A stretch of 64,000 bases of DNA. Source: Oscillospiraceae bacterium (GTDB lineage Bacteria; Bacillota; Clostridia; Oscillospirales; Acutalibacteraceae). The stretch spans positions 1 through 64,000 of the forward strand of contig CADAER010000025.1 of assembly GCA_902787025.1 (NCBI GenBank). The letters run 5' to 3'. The notes under the pieces were generated by a model that saw only the letters and a program-made list of their open reading frames with translations, was not told the DNA's origin and ran no database searches. Both the position numbers and the translations under genes were made by a program. Shown one piece after another: positions 9,301 through 17,526 of the stretch (position 1 is its first letter; every line of letters begins with the position of its first letter).

Positions 9301-11110
9301 ACTCTTCCTGAGCCAGCGTGTAGAAGAAGATTACATAATCCTGATCGACAACTGTTATGGTCTGGGTTGCCGACGACTGAAGTGTGTAACCGTCGATAGC
9401 GGGAGCTGTGAATGTAATCTGGCTGCCGATATCTTTCGAGGGGCTGGTAAGAGAAGCTGTTGTGCCGCCTGCCGCAACATAAAGGTCGGTATTCCAGTCA
9501 TTGTATGAAGAAATTGTTGTACCCTGGAGTATGCAGTGAGCGTAAACCTTGCCGGTAAGACGGGTAAGGTTGTTGTATTTGGTCTGAAGGGTTGACTTTG
9601 CATTATCGATTGTTGTCTGGTTGGTTGCTTTGCCGTCATAGAGAACTTTAAGAGCGGTCTTATAAGCGTCAAAGAACTCGTTATATGTTGCCGATGTGAA
9701 AGCAGTGGGCTGCGGGTTGGCGCCGTTTGTCGCCGTGAAGCCGCCGGTCGCAACACCGCTCTGAATGGTTGTAACAAGGTTGCGAAGAGAGCCTTTATCA
9801 ACCATATACACATAGAAGCCCATTGATGTATTGGACTTACATTCCTGAGAACCTTTGTTACCCTGAATCTGCGGACACCAGGAGAATGTGTATTTATTGC
9901 TGCCGGTCGAGTTACCGAGGCTTGAAAGGTTACCGCCGAAATTCTTGACCATATAGTTGGCAAGCGCTGTGCCGGAAATCTTATAGCTGGTGCCGAACTG
10001 AGGCTGTGTTACATAGGGGCTGCAGTTTGCGCCCGAAGAGCCTTCAGTGTCGTCTCCGCCGAGGGCGTAGTTGATGGCGCCGAGGTATGAGTAGTTAACC
10101 CAGAGGGTGTCTGCGTAAGCGTCGGATGAATCATAGCCGGTGCAGACAAGTTCGTAACGGAAGTTTACGCCGCCCGATCCCATGGATGTGAACTTGGAAC
10201 GGTCAACATAAAGTGTGCCGCGGACACGGTTGTTGTCGTAAACATAGCCCAGATTGTGAACGGTCTTGGCGTTTGTGTATTTACCTGCTTTGAAGCAGTT
10301 CTGGGTTGTGTTGTCACCCGTTACGTGGAAATACTGAAGGTTGGCGCCCTGTGAATCGTAATCGAGTTCGGCCGCGTTGAAGTTGAAGGTGTTGTGAGAA
10401 TCTGCTGTTCCGCCGAAACCGCCGTAAGTGGAACTCTTGTCAACTTCAGCATAGAGACCTACGCCGAGAACACGGAGCGCAGCCTCAAAGCGACACACTG
10501 TATCGCCGCCGGTGCTGTTCTTGGATTTACCTCTGTAAAGGTCAACACCTACACCGCCCTGAACCTTCTGAACGTTGACCGCGCCGTAGGTTACATAGTG
10601 CGCGCCGTTTACGTCGTACTCGAAGGTGATGAGCAGCGTGTCACCTGCTGTTGCCGTAGCGGACTGACCGTCATAAGGAATGGTCCACTCATAGATGTTG
10701 TTGGCAACGCCGTTGAAAGCAGGTGTGATTGAAACCGCCTGGCTGTTCATTGATGAGAATGAGATAGTGGGTGTGGAATCGGCAGTTTCGCCGAGTTCAA
10801 GGTAAACCTTGGGGATTACGACATTTTCGCCTGCGTATGCAACCGCGGCGTTGTTCGCAACCTCAGGTGAACCTGACGGTGTTGCCGCAACGATCTTGTT
10901 ACCGCTTAACGGTGAGTATCGCTGACTCGCAACACGGATGACCTCTGTTGAGTAGGTCACCACGGCCGAGACGCCGGCAGTTGAAGTGTCGGGTCCGGAC
11001 CACATTCCGCTGGTCCATGCACTTGCATTTGTTGAAAGAATGGTCGGGCATACCGAAAGGACCATTATCAGTGCAAGCGCAAGACTGATGAGCTTCTTCA
11101 TTTTTTTCAA
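3362..11110 (-). CDS. Giant secreted InlB/MucBP-repeat protein with C-terminal type I dockerin
   Basis: This is a 2582-residue secreted protein. I chose the TTG at 11110 because GGAGGG sits 7-8 nt upstream; the ATG at 11101 is three codons further in. A signal peptide (KKLISLALALIMVLSV) ends near residue 30. Residues about 35-470 are a mixed beta region. A FIVAR-like helical segment (SATYNEFFDAYKTAL) lies near 475-525. InlB repeats fill about 600-950. Residues about 955-1155 resemble a cohesin-like sandwich (NPGDTITVQMKS). More InlB repeats follow, then MucBP-like units to about 2320. Residues about 2490-2582 are a type I dockerin with two calcium loops, DLNGDGKVNGSD and DLNGDGIFNSTD. Dockerins bind cohesins, so the protein is likely displayed through a partner encoded elsewhere. 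The start of a consensus promoter lies about 60 nt upstream. Confidence 0.9.
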   Translation of the reverse strand: MKKMKKLISLALALIMVLSVCPTILSTNASAWTSGMWSGPDTSTAGVSAVVTYSTEVIRVASQRYSPLSGNKIVAATPSGSPEVANNAAVAYAGENVVIPKVYLELGETADSTPTISFSSMNSQAVSITPAFNGVANNIYEWTIPYDGQSATATAGDTLLITFEYDVNGAHYVTYGAVNVQKVQGGVGVDLYRGKSKNSTGGDTVCRFEAALRVLGVGLYAEVDKSSTYGGFGGTADSHNTFNFNAAELDYDSQGANLQYFHVTGDNTTQNCFKAGKYTNAKTVHNLGYVYDNNRVRGTLYVDRSKFTSMGSGGVNFRYELVCTGYDSSDAYADTLWVNYSYLGAINYALGGDDTEGSSGANCSPYVTQPQFGTSYKISGTALANYMVKNFGGNLSSLGNSTGSNKYTFSWCPQIQGNKGSQECKSNTSMGFYVYMVDKGSLRNLVTTIQSGVATGGFTATNGANPQPTAFTSATYNEFFDAYKTALKVLYDGKATNQTTIDNAKSTLQTKYNNLTRLTGKVYAHCILQGTTISSYNDWNTDLYVAAGGTTASLTSPSKDIGSQITFTAPAIDGYTLQSSATQTITVVDQDYVIFFYTLAQEEYTFDPVVVDAGDPKTKSFEYTSTFVPLTAAPSFTYNHYHIEGWYKNYNATTGQYSNLLNSVTVDTHPFTLYAKWTPNPTVINYDLSAAGATMPSTLYYPGDVVAQPADPVVAGYAFLGWYADPSYITTFNWGEQVWYSEVGATTTSPYDSENVTVYAQFESYNNKIVFRSNGGEPVDPVSVAGLHAGDSVTLPTPIRTGYTFGGWYLNEGLTGTPLQAGANSLPASLVGGGILYAKWTPNPVTLTYNIGYNPNATTNTPVDTTLNPDSITGLTGAPIRDAYTSAGLPLPANPVKFGYVFGGWYIGNTPRIINDMAAYNNAVSSGAITLVSPSTDNFPASASSTVALSAVWVRTTTAAFIELDAYKEMYGELVPVADTPINPGDTITVQMKSTTNFYTASTLFVYMYDNTMFELVGSGKNAFTVNSDNGYISAISGTNGTDYSGYTASPARDECPSGYNWIQISIDPDVLGGVSTGGAMNDGTWMVQFKLKVKSTATPGSTGKIYMDNAWTRDPDNNSGTMFYGWLESASANVWNSFNNHVTPLLQLAEDTVTLATQPAPQSTIHANPNGGTWPEAPQGTRTYTGDVGEAIEGYAEPTRRGYELTAWVNQNDSTDTWVSGYYGSQAQNNKEYAAQWTPVDYPVTWDANGGAFGNETTLVEEYGYEVQYSGPATLPTKQGYVVTGWSLTAGGAAVTFPQAMSDEPITYYAIWGPADDTPFTVRVMYVNNANGNIVTNDTQGGTFVGTTGATAHFVEDASAYTNTASDVYFSYSDLPTVQNGRYVFDATNESNRLTCTINADGSGLILAAYRGALYAGTFNANGGTFSGYAQAEDRDAYGVGYAYTDSSTYVLYREYQTSFADESVATQPVIPPVTPTRTGYTFLGWNLSSTANTAGNIGMATANRTYYAVWQGITVTNTFNANSGAFSDQSTTTTVDSIFGSAIITPNSPSKTSYEFLGWSTNQNATTPDELGDQSSTTGTTYYAVWQLTSQPYYEYIYIMGTDGTYPSSPSFTNELSGTGDVTLDYSSYVVAGMSEFDSNAANVLTAHLDENTVGTTVILKAYIKRAQNTLTVNYVMSDNSTAPQAHTEQVYYDAAYSVASPAVTGYTPDVATVTGTMDADGETVTVTYTPNNYTATFYVNLDDPTETAGTDSIAYNAAITDANINAPTDSQGRYTFAGWSRSSSATTPDADLGVMDSVDGVAIYAVWTPNTFTITYTNLQGCTFTDPAANQTNLTAQQRVDTYTYGETIVPAVPHRDGYTYEFIVQTSGYSELPATMPVVTPTLRVRINWIQLSNTLTINYVMSDGSTAPAQHTESVNVGAAYSVASPAVTGYTPDTATVTGTMGSSDVTVTVTYDPNPHTVTWNLDGGKIGNDAGPIIQNTVFGANVSAPGTPVKDGYTFAAWTPALAATVPDENLSYTATYTANPYTLTINYVMSDGTTAPAAHTEDVAYGASYSVGSPAVAGYTPDVATVSGNMDVVGGKTITVTYSPNPYALNITYVVSDGKVTAPPAVSQQVAYNATYTVASPEVAGYTPDTATVTGTMDDVNGKNVTVTYTPNSYTLTVNYVMSDGNDAVKPAANVSQVVYNTTYSVASPTVAGYTPDVATVTGTMDDVNGKTVTVTYTPNSYTLTVNYVMSDGNDAVKPAANVSQVVYNTAYSVGSPEVAGYTPDVATVTGTMDDVNGKTVTVTYTPNPYTVTFYAPKAASADSILDANSEKTTAVYAQLSTAYDEITAATSTAPFGTAITVPATAPEIADYSFENEWVWFNADTGAQIEASATVPAYNVAVIAIYNRIPVAIEVVSTKTTVIDKVDDPTDEFTGYIYGLDTNITTSQFASEYAEVVGNGHLVITPVAAYAGIDACGTGTKVELVDNVTNEVIETYYIVIYGDLNGDGKVNGSDVQVARMEASFTPNKAVGKLWSIDDNDDPIDPETTPAPILVAADLNGDGIFNSTDTTAIRNISMGMAEVDQVTGTVTAV
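4215..4826 (-). repeat. Three tandem 204-bp MucBP-like repeat units inside the dockerin protein
   Basis: The string ccattgtgcc recurs at 4261, 4465 and 4669, an exact 204-bp period (68 residues). The first two units are nearly identical at nucleotide level, and the third diverges at its high-coordinate end. Further diverged units follow towards 6080. Such identity suggests recent duplication or gene conversion, and it is a place where short-read assemblies can collapse. Confidence 0.75.
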
Positions 11111-11171
11111 AATGAATCCCTCCGTTCAAAAATTTTCGTGAGATAGTTTTGGGCACTATTACACATTGTCA

Positions 11172-11200
11172 ATTATACACGGCAAATGGCTATATGTCAA
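11172..11200 (-). promoter_or_regulatory. Full-consensus sigma-A promoter for the dockerin giant
   Basis: On the minus strand, TTGACA (11200-11195), a 17-nt spacer and TATAAT (11177-11172) match the consensus at all twelve positions. The start codon at 11110 lies about 55 nt downstream of the expected transcription start. Confidence 0.85.
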
Positions 11201-11797
11201 TAAAATATCTTTAAAATTTTTATATATTATATATAGAAAATTCATATTTGGAGTTTAGTGCAGTCATAATAAACAATTGCAATGTTGAATATTTGTTGAA
11301 AGCGCCGAATTGACAAAAATCACACCGGTCGGGGTCCTTCCCGTCAGGCTGCTCCGAACCGGTCCGAAAATCCTGTTTCAGGAGTGGGAATTTTACGCGA
11401 AAATGTGTAAATTTTTTCCATTTTTTGGTAATAATTTACCCGCTGAAAATGGCGTTTATTTTTCTTATATGGAATTATTTTAGGGAATAATAACACCGTT
11501 TCGGGACGCTTTTGCGGGCTGTAAAAAATCGGGTATGCCGAATTTTGCCTCTCAATGCGCCGTAACGGCATTAATTGTGTGTAAACGGATTTTTATTGAT
11601 TTTCGGGTAAATTTGCTTTTAAGGGCCTCTGAGGGCTTGTAAAGGCAATTGTTTTACATCTGAAAAACTGCAATTTTGATGATTACTGCTTGCGCCCGTT
11701 TCGTTTTTCCCTCTCCCCTGCCCGTTTTATAGTCGGTTATTCGCGTTTTTAAGGCTTTTTCTTCGTGCGGAAAGACGGCAATGCAGAGCGCGGAAAA
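11201..11797. other. About 600 bp without a credible gene
   Basis: AT-rich DNA between the promoter of the dockerin giant and the terminator of the preceding giant. Short reading frames here have no ribosome site or recognisable product. I see scattered small inverted repeats (for example GGTAA/TTACC near 11430) and one TTGTAAAGG string near 11638, related to the motif repeated at 23158-23904. Confidence 0.5.
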
Positions 11798-11830
11798 AGG
11801 GAAAAGCCGCAGGGTTTTACCCCTGCGGCT
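11796..11830 (-). terminator. Rho-independent terminator of the 1830-residue surface protein gene
   Basis: Arms AGCCGCAGGG (11805-11814) and CCCTGCGGCT (11821-11830) form a perfect 10-bp stem with a 6-nt loop. Read on the minus strand it is followed by TTTTCCCTTTTTCC. It lies 37 bp after the stop codon. Confidence 0.8.
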
Positions 11831-11867
11831 GTGGTTGCGATATTACACTTTACTCTCAGTTCCGGGC

Positions 11868-14800
11868 TCAGGCCTGAGCTTCTGCGAGTTCAGCGTTGTT
11901 TTTGTAGATGGTGGTTGTAACTGTTGCGCTGCTGCAGTCAACCCAGGAGTTGCCGCGGCTTTCAACTGTTACGGTGTATTGGCCTTCTGCGGTGAATCTG
12001 TAGCCGATTTCCCATGTTGCCGTGCCGTCGCCGTTATCCGTGAAGGTAACGTTGTTGGAGGTTCTGGTGTAAACAGCCTGCTTCGTGCCGACAGTAAGAC
12101 GGATCTTGGAAACATCACTGGTGGTTGTGATTGTGATGGTTGTGTAGGAGAGTTTCTTACCGAGAGCTGCGGTTACTTCAAGGATTGAGTAGGGTTCAAC
12201 TTCCTCGCCGTCAACTGTGTGAACTTCACCCGATGTGTCATATCTGGTAACATTGACGCTTACTGAGTCAACGCCGCTGTCAACGAATGTCGAGGAAGCT
12301 TCATCATAGAAGTATGCGGTGTAGGTGTTGAGCTCGCTGAGCTTCGGATTATCCATGTCAAGGACATAGGAAATCGGGAAGGAAACGGTCCATGTAGCTG
12401 TGCCGTCGCCGTTGTCAACCCAGCCGTTGCCTACGGAAGCCTTTGTGAAGCCGATGGTGCTCGAAACATCTGTGCCGTTATCAACTACATCAGCAAGTCT
12501 GATCATGTTGATGTCACTGGTTGTAATGATGGTGAATGTTGCAGAATCGCCGCGCTTGATTTCATTCTTGTCAACTGCAAGTGAGATAATAGCGCTGGTG
12601 GTTGCCTGTGTCGCATATTCAACCGTGAAGTCGAAGCCGTTTTCGAGCTGTTCCCAAGAGTTCTCGTCATAGGAAACCTTCGCACGGGCTTTGTAGCCGC
12701 CTTCGGGGATTGTTGCGCGGATGGTCCAGACTTCTGTGCCGTTGTCGCCTGCAACGATTGAAACGAGACCGGTGAGATCACCGTCTTCGGGAATCGTGGC
12801 GTTGTAGCGGCTGTAATCCCAACCTATTGAATAGTTGTCGTCATAGTAAATCTGGATTCTTGTGGGTGTGCCTTCAACTGTGATTGCCCAGTTTCTGACG
12901 CCGCACTCATAGTAAGGTTCGCTGCCGAGACGGACAACGCCTTTAACTGTGCAGTAGCTTGTATCCTGAGTCCACTGTGCTGTGTAAACAACATTGCCTG
13001 CGCCGATGGTGTCGTCAACCTCGGGTGACCAGCCTGCGAATACATAGCCGCTTCTTGTGGGATCTGCGGGAACGGGAATTGATTCACCGTAAACAACATC
13101 GTAAACAACATCAGCTGTGTCTTCGTTGATGTTACCGCCGTTAAGCGCGAATGTTGCGGTGTAGGTGTTGATTGCGAACTTGGCTGTGTAAGCAGCGCCG
13201 TTTTCATCCATCGCGGGGATAGGATCAACTATTGTTTCGGAAGCGTCGCCTGTTACGAACCAGCCTAAGAAGTTGTAGCCTTCTTTTGCCGCTGCGGGAG
13301 CTACGGGAACAGAGCCATAGCTGACCATATCGGTTGTATCATTGCCGTCAACAGTCCATGTTACCTGATACTTGTTGATTGAGAATACAGCCGTTGTGTT
13401 AACATTGTTTGCGGGCATTGTTGCGGGAAGTGAGGGAGTCCAGTAGCTGAATGTGTAGCCGGTCTTCTGAGGATCGGAAATTACAACATCTGCGCCGTAT
13501 TCGAACTCATATTCTACTGTTGAGCCGTCAATCGAAGCAATTACTTTATAAGTATTGATTTCGAACTGTGCGGTAACAGTATAGTCATTTGCGGGCATTG
13601 TTGCGGGCCATTCGGGATCCCATCCGGTGAAGGTGTAACCTGTCTTGGAGGGATTCGCGATGGTGTTAACGCGCTCGCCGTATTCATATTCAACGGATGT
13701 GGAAACACCGTCAATTACATATGTGAAGGTGAAGGATGCAAGACCGAAGGATGCAACAAATGTCATATCCTGTGCGGGCATTGTTGCGGGAACTTCTGTC
13801 GCTACGCCGTCAACTTTCCAGCAGGAGAATTCGTTACCTTCCATTGTGGGATCGTCGGGAGCTGTAACAGCAGTGCCGTAATCCTGAGTGATTGTAGCGT
13901 AAGTTTCACCGTTAACGATGAAGGTAAGTGTATACTGGTTGATTGTGAACTTCGCTGTGTAAGCAGCGCCTGCGGTGCCTACTGCCGGGAACGAGGTAAC
14001 AAGAGTCTCGGAAGCGTCGCCTGTTACGAACCAGCCTTCGAAGTTGTAGCCTTCTTTTGCCGCTGCGGGAGCTGTGGGAACAGTGCCGAACTGAACATCA
14101 TCAACTGTGGTTTCACCGTCGATGGTCCATACTACCGGGTAAGTGTTAACACTAAACTGTGCGGTGTAGGTTGAATCAGCCGCGGGCATTGTTGCGGGAA
14201 CTTCGGGATCCCAGCCTGTGAAGTCATAGCCTTCTTTTGCCGCTGCGGGAGCGGAAATTGCCGCGCCGTAGTAAACCTGAGATGTGCTGTTCTGACCGTC
14301 AATCGAGAAGGTAAGAGCATACTGGTTACGGCCTACATAAACCGTAAGAGCTGTGGAGCCGTCTGCCGCGATTGTGCCTGTAGCGTTGTAGCCTGCGTGA
14401 GCTTCGTCATAGTAGAAGCCTGCTTCAAGCGCAGCGCTTGCAGCGTCAACGGGAGCACCTGTAACGCCGGTCTTGTTGGATGTTACGCCTGCATCATAAG
14501 CGCCGTCCGTGCCCATTGTGTAAACGGTTACGGTGTAAGGTGTGTCGCCTGATGCTTCCCAAAGAGCTGTGTAGGAAAGCTCTGTGTCGGGAACGGTCTG
14601 TGCAAGTGCGGGAGTCCAGCCGTTGAATGTGAAGCCGTCTTTGACGGGTGTGCCGGGAGCCTGAACGGCATCGCCGAATTTAACCTGCTGAACGATGGGA
14701 CCTGCGTCGCCACCGATGTTACCGCCGTCAAGATTCCATGTTATGGTATGATCATTTGCGGTGTAGGTAACAGTGATTGTCGGAACGGGATCAACCTGAG

Positions 14801-17360
14801 TGTCAACAGTGTAGTTGCCGCTTACAACGGGGATATCTGCTGTGTAGCCGAGGATTGAGGGCGAGGTTACGCTGTAGGAAGCGCCGAATATGTCGCCGAT
14901 CTGAACTGAAGGAGCAGCCTGTCCGCCTGTTGCGTAAACATAATCAATGTTGATCAAGCAGTCATCCGGACCGTAGAATACAGTGTATTCCTTGCCGCCT
15001 ACCTGATCCATTACAACCTGAACCGAAGCAGCGGGTGCTATCGAGGTTGAATAACCATACTGTGTGGGAGGAGTTACGGTGTAGGAAGCGTTGTAAAGAA
15101 CGTTTACTGTATCATCGGGGAATACGCTGTTGGTTGTATTTACATAGTAGTAGTGAATTGTAAGAGGATAGCTTACGGGGTTAAGTGTTACAACTACGGT
15201 AACAGCCTGTGCGGGCATTGTGCCGGTGATGTTTGTGACATTGGCTGTGTAGCCTGCGGGAACTGTTGCGGGATAGCTGTAGTTTGTGCCGTAAGGAACG
15301 CTGTAGGTTTCATCCGCGGGAGCGACTGAACCGTCAGATGTCTCATAAGTAACGGTAAGAGTATACTCGATGGGAGTGAATACTACATGGTATGTCGCGT
15401 CGCCTTCGATTGTCGCGGGCATCGGATTGTTGTTTTCGTCAACCCAGGACAGTGTGTAACCGGTGGGAACAGATACCTGAGGAGCGCTGATCGCTGTGCC
15501 GGCTGAACCGGTCTGTGTATCGATAAAGTTGCCGTTCTCATCGTTGAATGTTACCGTGAAGGAAGCATCAGCGAATTTTGCGCCGACCTGAATATACTCT
15601 GCGTTGGGAATGATTGTAATCTGCTCGTCTGTCAGCTGGAAATATTCATCAAGAACGAACCAGCCGATGAACTGCTGACCTGCTACGGGAGCGGTCGGAG
15701 TGGGAGCGACTGTGCTGATGTCTGTGCCGACAGGAACTTCAAAGCCGTCGATGTAGGTGGTGCCGTCCATCTCGTAGAAGTCAACGAATACCATGGCGGT
15801 CTGCCACTTCGCATAGAAGTTCTTGCCGTCGATGGGCATTGTGCCGAGATTGTTGATTGTTGAGCCGCCGGGAGTAAGTGACCAGCCGAGGAATGTTGCG
15901 CCTTCCTTGGTGGGTGCGGGTGAAAGCGCCTGGATGTTGGCTCCATACTGGGCCGTAGTTGTGCCGAGAACGGTTGTTCCGTCATCGTCATAGAATGTTG
16001 CTGTGTAGGTGTTTGCCGTGTAGGTAACGGTTGTGGTAACATCCGCAGTGATGGTGCCGCTTACTGTTGCGACATCGGGTGTGTAACCCGCAACTGAGGG
16101 TGAAGCAACCGAATAAGTCTCGTTGTATGCGTATGTGCTTGTGTGTGTAGGTGCGGCTGTTCCGCCACCTGCGAAGTTGTAGTTGATTGTAAGGGTGTAT
16201 GATGCTGCCGTGTAGCTTGCGTAAACAGCTGTGTCGCCCGAAATTGTAAGCGGGAATGAAACAGCGTTGCCCTGTGCGTCAACCCAGCCTGCGAAGGTCT
16301 GGCCTGCGGGAGGAGTAACGGCGGGAGCGTCTGCAAGAGCTACTGTTGCGCCTGCGGCAAGGTCGTCGATGGTGTCGATAACCGTTGTCTGGTCGGCATC
16401 ATAGAAGGTTACTGTATAGGTGTCGCCCTGTGTGGGAGGATCGCCGATGCAAAGGGTAACGCCGAAGTCCTGATAATCGAAATTGGGAACTTCGTGGGAG
16501 TTGATGGCCTTTGTTCCGTTTGAGCTGACCGCGAGGGTGCCTGTTTTCTTGGCTGCCTGAGCTTTGGTCATACCGGCTACCGGAACCTTGAACATACCTT
16601 TGTTCGGATCCTGGGTTGCGGGAAGGAAGATTGAGCCGATTTCACCGTTTTGGAGAGGAGTATGGTCCGCATCCGGATGTTCGGTTCTGACTCTATACAT
16701 AATAGCGAGTGACCAGAGGTCATCCTCGTTCTGATAGAAAATGGTGGAACCTGTTCTGCCGCCGACATAAACATTTACGCCGATGGTGTCGAGTTCATCC
16801 GCGGTCCAGCCGGATTTGGTGATGTTTGTTGAGTTGTTTGCTGTTACCGCCGGTGTTTTGGGAGCGAAGGTAAGACCGATGGAAGAGTTGGCAACATCAG
16901 CCTGAAGAGGGTTCATAATACAGCCGTAGGTTTCAAGGTTGGTGTTGGATGAATTAAGGGGTTTGATTGTAAGGTCGGTCAGACCGGTTGTGAACTTGAT
17001 GAGCAGGACGATATAGTCGCCGGGCTGAACATAACCGTCGGTTTCAACCATATGATTCTGGAAATCATAATTGGGAGTGTAGCCGCCGGATGTGTCAATC
17101 TCATAAGCCCAACCGGAAAGATAAGAATATCCGTCGGGATACATTGCCGCAAGCTGACTCTTCGTAAGAGGAGCTGTTCTCGGTTGACCGTTGAGAAGAC
17201 CGCGGTGCTGGCCGGGTTCTCTTGTGATACCGTCAAGGTTGGTGATGGTCGGCGCTGTTGCCGATGCGGCAATTGAGAAAACGCCGCCGAGACATGAAAG
17301 CGAGGTCATAAGCATTGCGAATACGAGCACAAAGCTCATAAAGCGCTTGGTTGAACGCAT
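11868..17360 (-). CDS. Giant secreted InlB-repeat protein with a non-dockerin C-terminal module
   Basis: The product has 1830 residues. The start is the ATG at 17360, preceded by AGGAGGAGG with good spacing; the frame continues 18 codons upstream but without a ribosome site. A signal peptide (RFMSFVLVFAMLMTSL) ends near residue 33. Residues about 40-300 form an unassigned N-terminal domain. InlB repeats and MucBP-like units (NYNFAGGGTAAP, GYTPDVATVSGT) follow, ending near residue 1470. The last roughly 240 residues hold two related modules, each with a DNGDGTATW strand and an ITTTSDV/ITTSDI strand, and end in AELAEAQA. The same C-terminus occurs in the protein at 42327-47141. There is no dockerin, LPXTG motif or C-terminal membrane helix, so how it is retained at the surface is unknown. 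Confidence 0.88.
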   Translation of the reverse strand: MRSTKRFMSFVLVFAMLMTSLSCLGGVFSIAASATAPTITNLDGITREPGQHRGLLNGQPRTAPLTKSQLAAMYPDGYSYLSGWAYEIDTSGGYTPNYDFQNHMVETDGYVQPGDYIVLLIKFTTGLTDLTIKPLNSSNTNLETYGCIMNPLQADVANSSIGLTFAPKTPAVTANNSTNITKSGWTADELDTIGVNVYVGGRTGSTIFYQNEDDLWSLAIMYRVRTEHPDADHTPLQNGEIGSIFLPATQDPNKGMFKVPVAGMTKAQAAKKTGTLAVSSNGTKAINSHEVPNFDYQDFGVTLCIGDPPTQGDTYTVTFYDADQTTVIDTIDDLAAGATVALADAPAVTPPAGQTFAGWVDAQGNAVSFPLTISGDTAVYASYTAASYTLTINYNFAGGGTAAPTHTSTYAYNETYSVASPSVAGYTPDVATVSGTITADVTTTVTYTANTYTATFYDDDGTTVLGTTTAQYGANIQALSPAPTKEGATFLGWSLTPGGSTINNLGTMPIDGKNFYAKWQTAMVFVDFYEMDGTTYIDGFEVPVGTDISTVAPTPTAPVAGQQFIGWFVLDEYFQLTDEQITIIPNAEYIQVGAKFADASFTVTFNDENGNFIDTQTGSAGTAISAPQVSVPTGYTLSWVDENNNPMPATIEGDATYHVVFTPIEYTLTVTYETSDGSVAPADETYSVPYGTNYSYPATVPAGYTANVTNITGTMPAQAVTVVVTLNPVSYPLTIHYYYVNTTNSVFPDDTVNVLYNASYTVTPPTQYGYSTSIAPAASVQVVMDQVGGKEYTVFYGPDDCLINIDYVYATGGQAAPSVQIGDIFGASYSVTSPSILGYTADIPVVSGNYTVDTQVDPVPTITVTYTANDHTITWNLDGGNIGGDAGPIVQQVKFGDAVQAPGTPVKDGFTFNGWTPALAQTVPDTELSYTALWEASGDTPYTVTVYTMGTDGAYDAGVTSNKTGVTGAPVDAASAALEAGFYYDEAHAGYNATGTIAADGSTALTVYVGRNQYALTFSIDGQNSTSQVYYGAAISAPAAAKEGYDFTGWDPEVPATMPAADSTYTAQFSVNTYPVVWTIDGETTVDDVQFGTVPTAPAAAKEGYNFEGWFVTGDASETLVTSFPAVGTAGAAYTAKFTINQYTLTFIVNGETYATITQDYGTAVTAPDDPTMEGNEFSCWKVDGVATEVPATMPAQDMTFVASFGLASFTFTYVIDGVSTSVEYEYGERVNTIANPSKTGYTFTGWDPEWPATMPANDYTVTAQFEINTYKVIASIDGSTVEYEFEYGADVVISDPQKTGYTFSYWTPSLPATMPANNVNTTAVFSINKYQVTWTVDGNDTTDMVSYGSVPVAPAAAKEGYNFLGWFVTGDASETIVDPIPAMDENGAAYTAKFAINTYTATFALNGGNINEDTADVVYDVVYGESIPVPADPTRSGYVFAGWSPEVDDTIGAGNVVYTAQWTQDTSYCTVKGVVRLGSEPYYECGVRNWAITVEGTPTRIQIYYDDNYSIGWDYSRYNATIPEDGDLTGLVSIVAGDNGTEVWTIRATIPEGGYKARAKVSYDENSWEQLENGFDFTVEYATQATTSAIISLAVDKNEIKRGDSATFTIITTSDINMIRLADVVDNGTDVSSTIGFTKASVGNGWVDNGDGTATWTVSFPISYVLDMDNPKLSELNTYTAYFYDEASSTFVDSGVDSVSVNVTRYDTSGEVHTVDGEEVEPYSILEVTAALGKKLSYTTITITTTSDVSKIRLTVGTKQAVYTRTSNNVTFTDNGDGTATWEIGYRFTAEGQYTVTVESRGNSWVDCSSATVTTTIYKNNAELAEAQA

Positions 17361-17455
17361 ATTTAATGCCTCCTCCTTTTTTTGAAATAGATTGTTTAAA
17401 TTATAAAAACACATTTGCTGTGATTTTTAACCTAACGGAACTTTTCATTCTGCCG

Positions 17456-17476
17456 TCCGGGGCGGGTTGCGCCCCG
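17456..17476. other. GC-rich intercistronic hairpin
   Basis: Arms CCGGGGCG and CGCCCCGG enclose a short loop in the 166-bp spacer between two giant surface genes. No U-tract follows on the minus strand, so it could be an RNA-processing or stability element instead of a terminator. Confidence 0.4.
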
Positions 17477-17526
17477 GAACAGCTGTGAATATTAATAATG
17501 TTACGGAATTAAAAAATCTTTACAGA

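Noticed and set aside
11781..12188. 135-codon plus-strand frame
   Set aside because: Antisense to the C-terminal module of the 1830-residue protein; no ribosome site.
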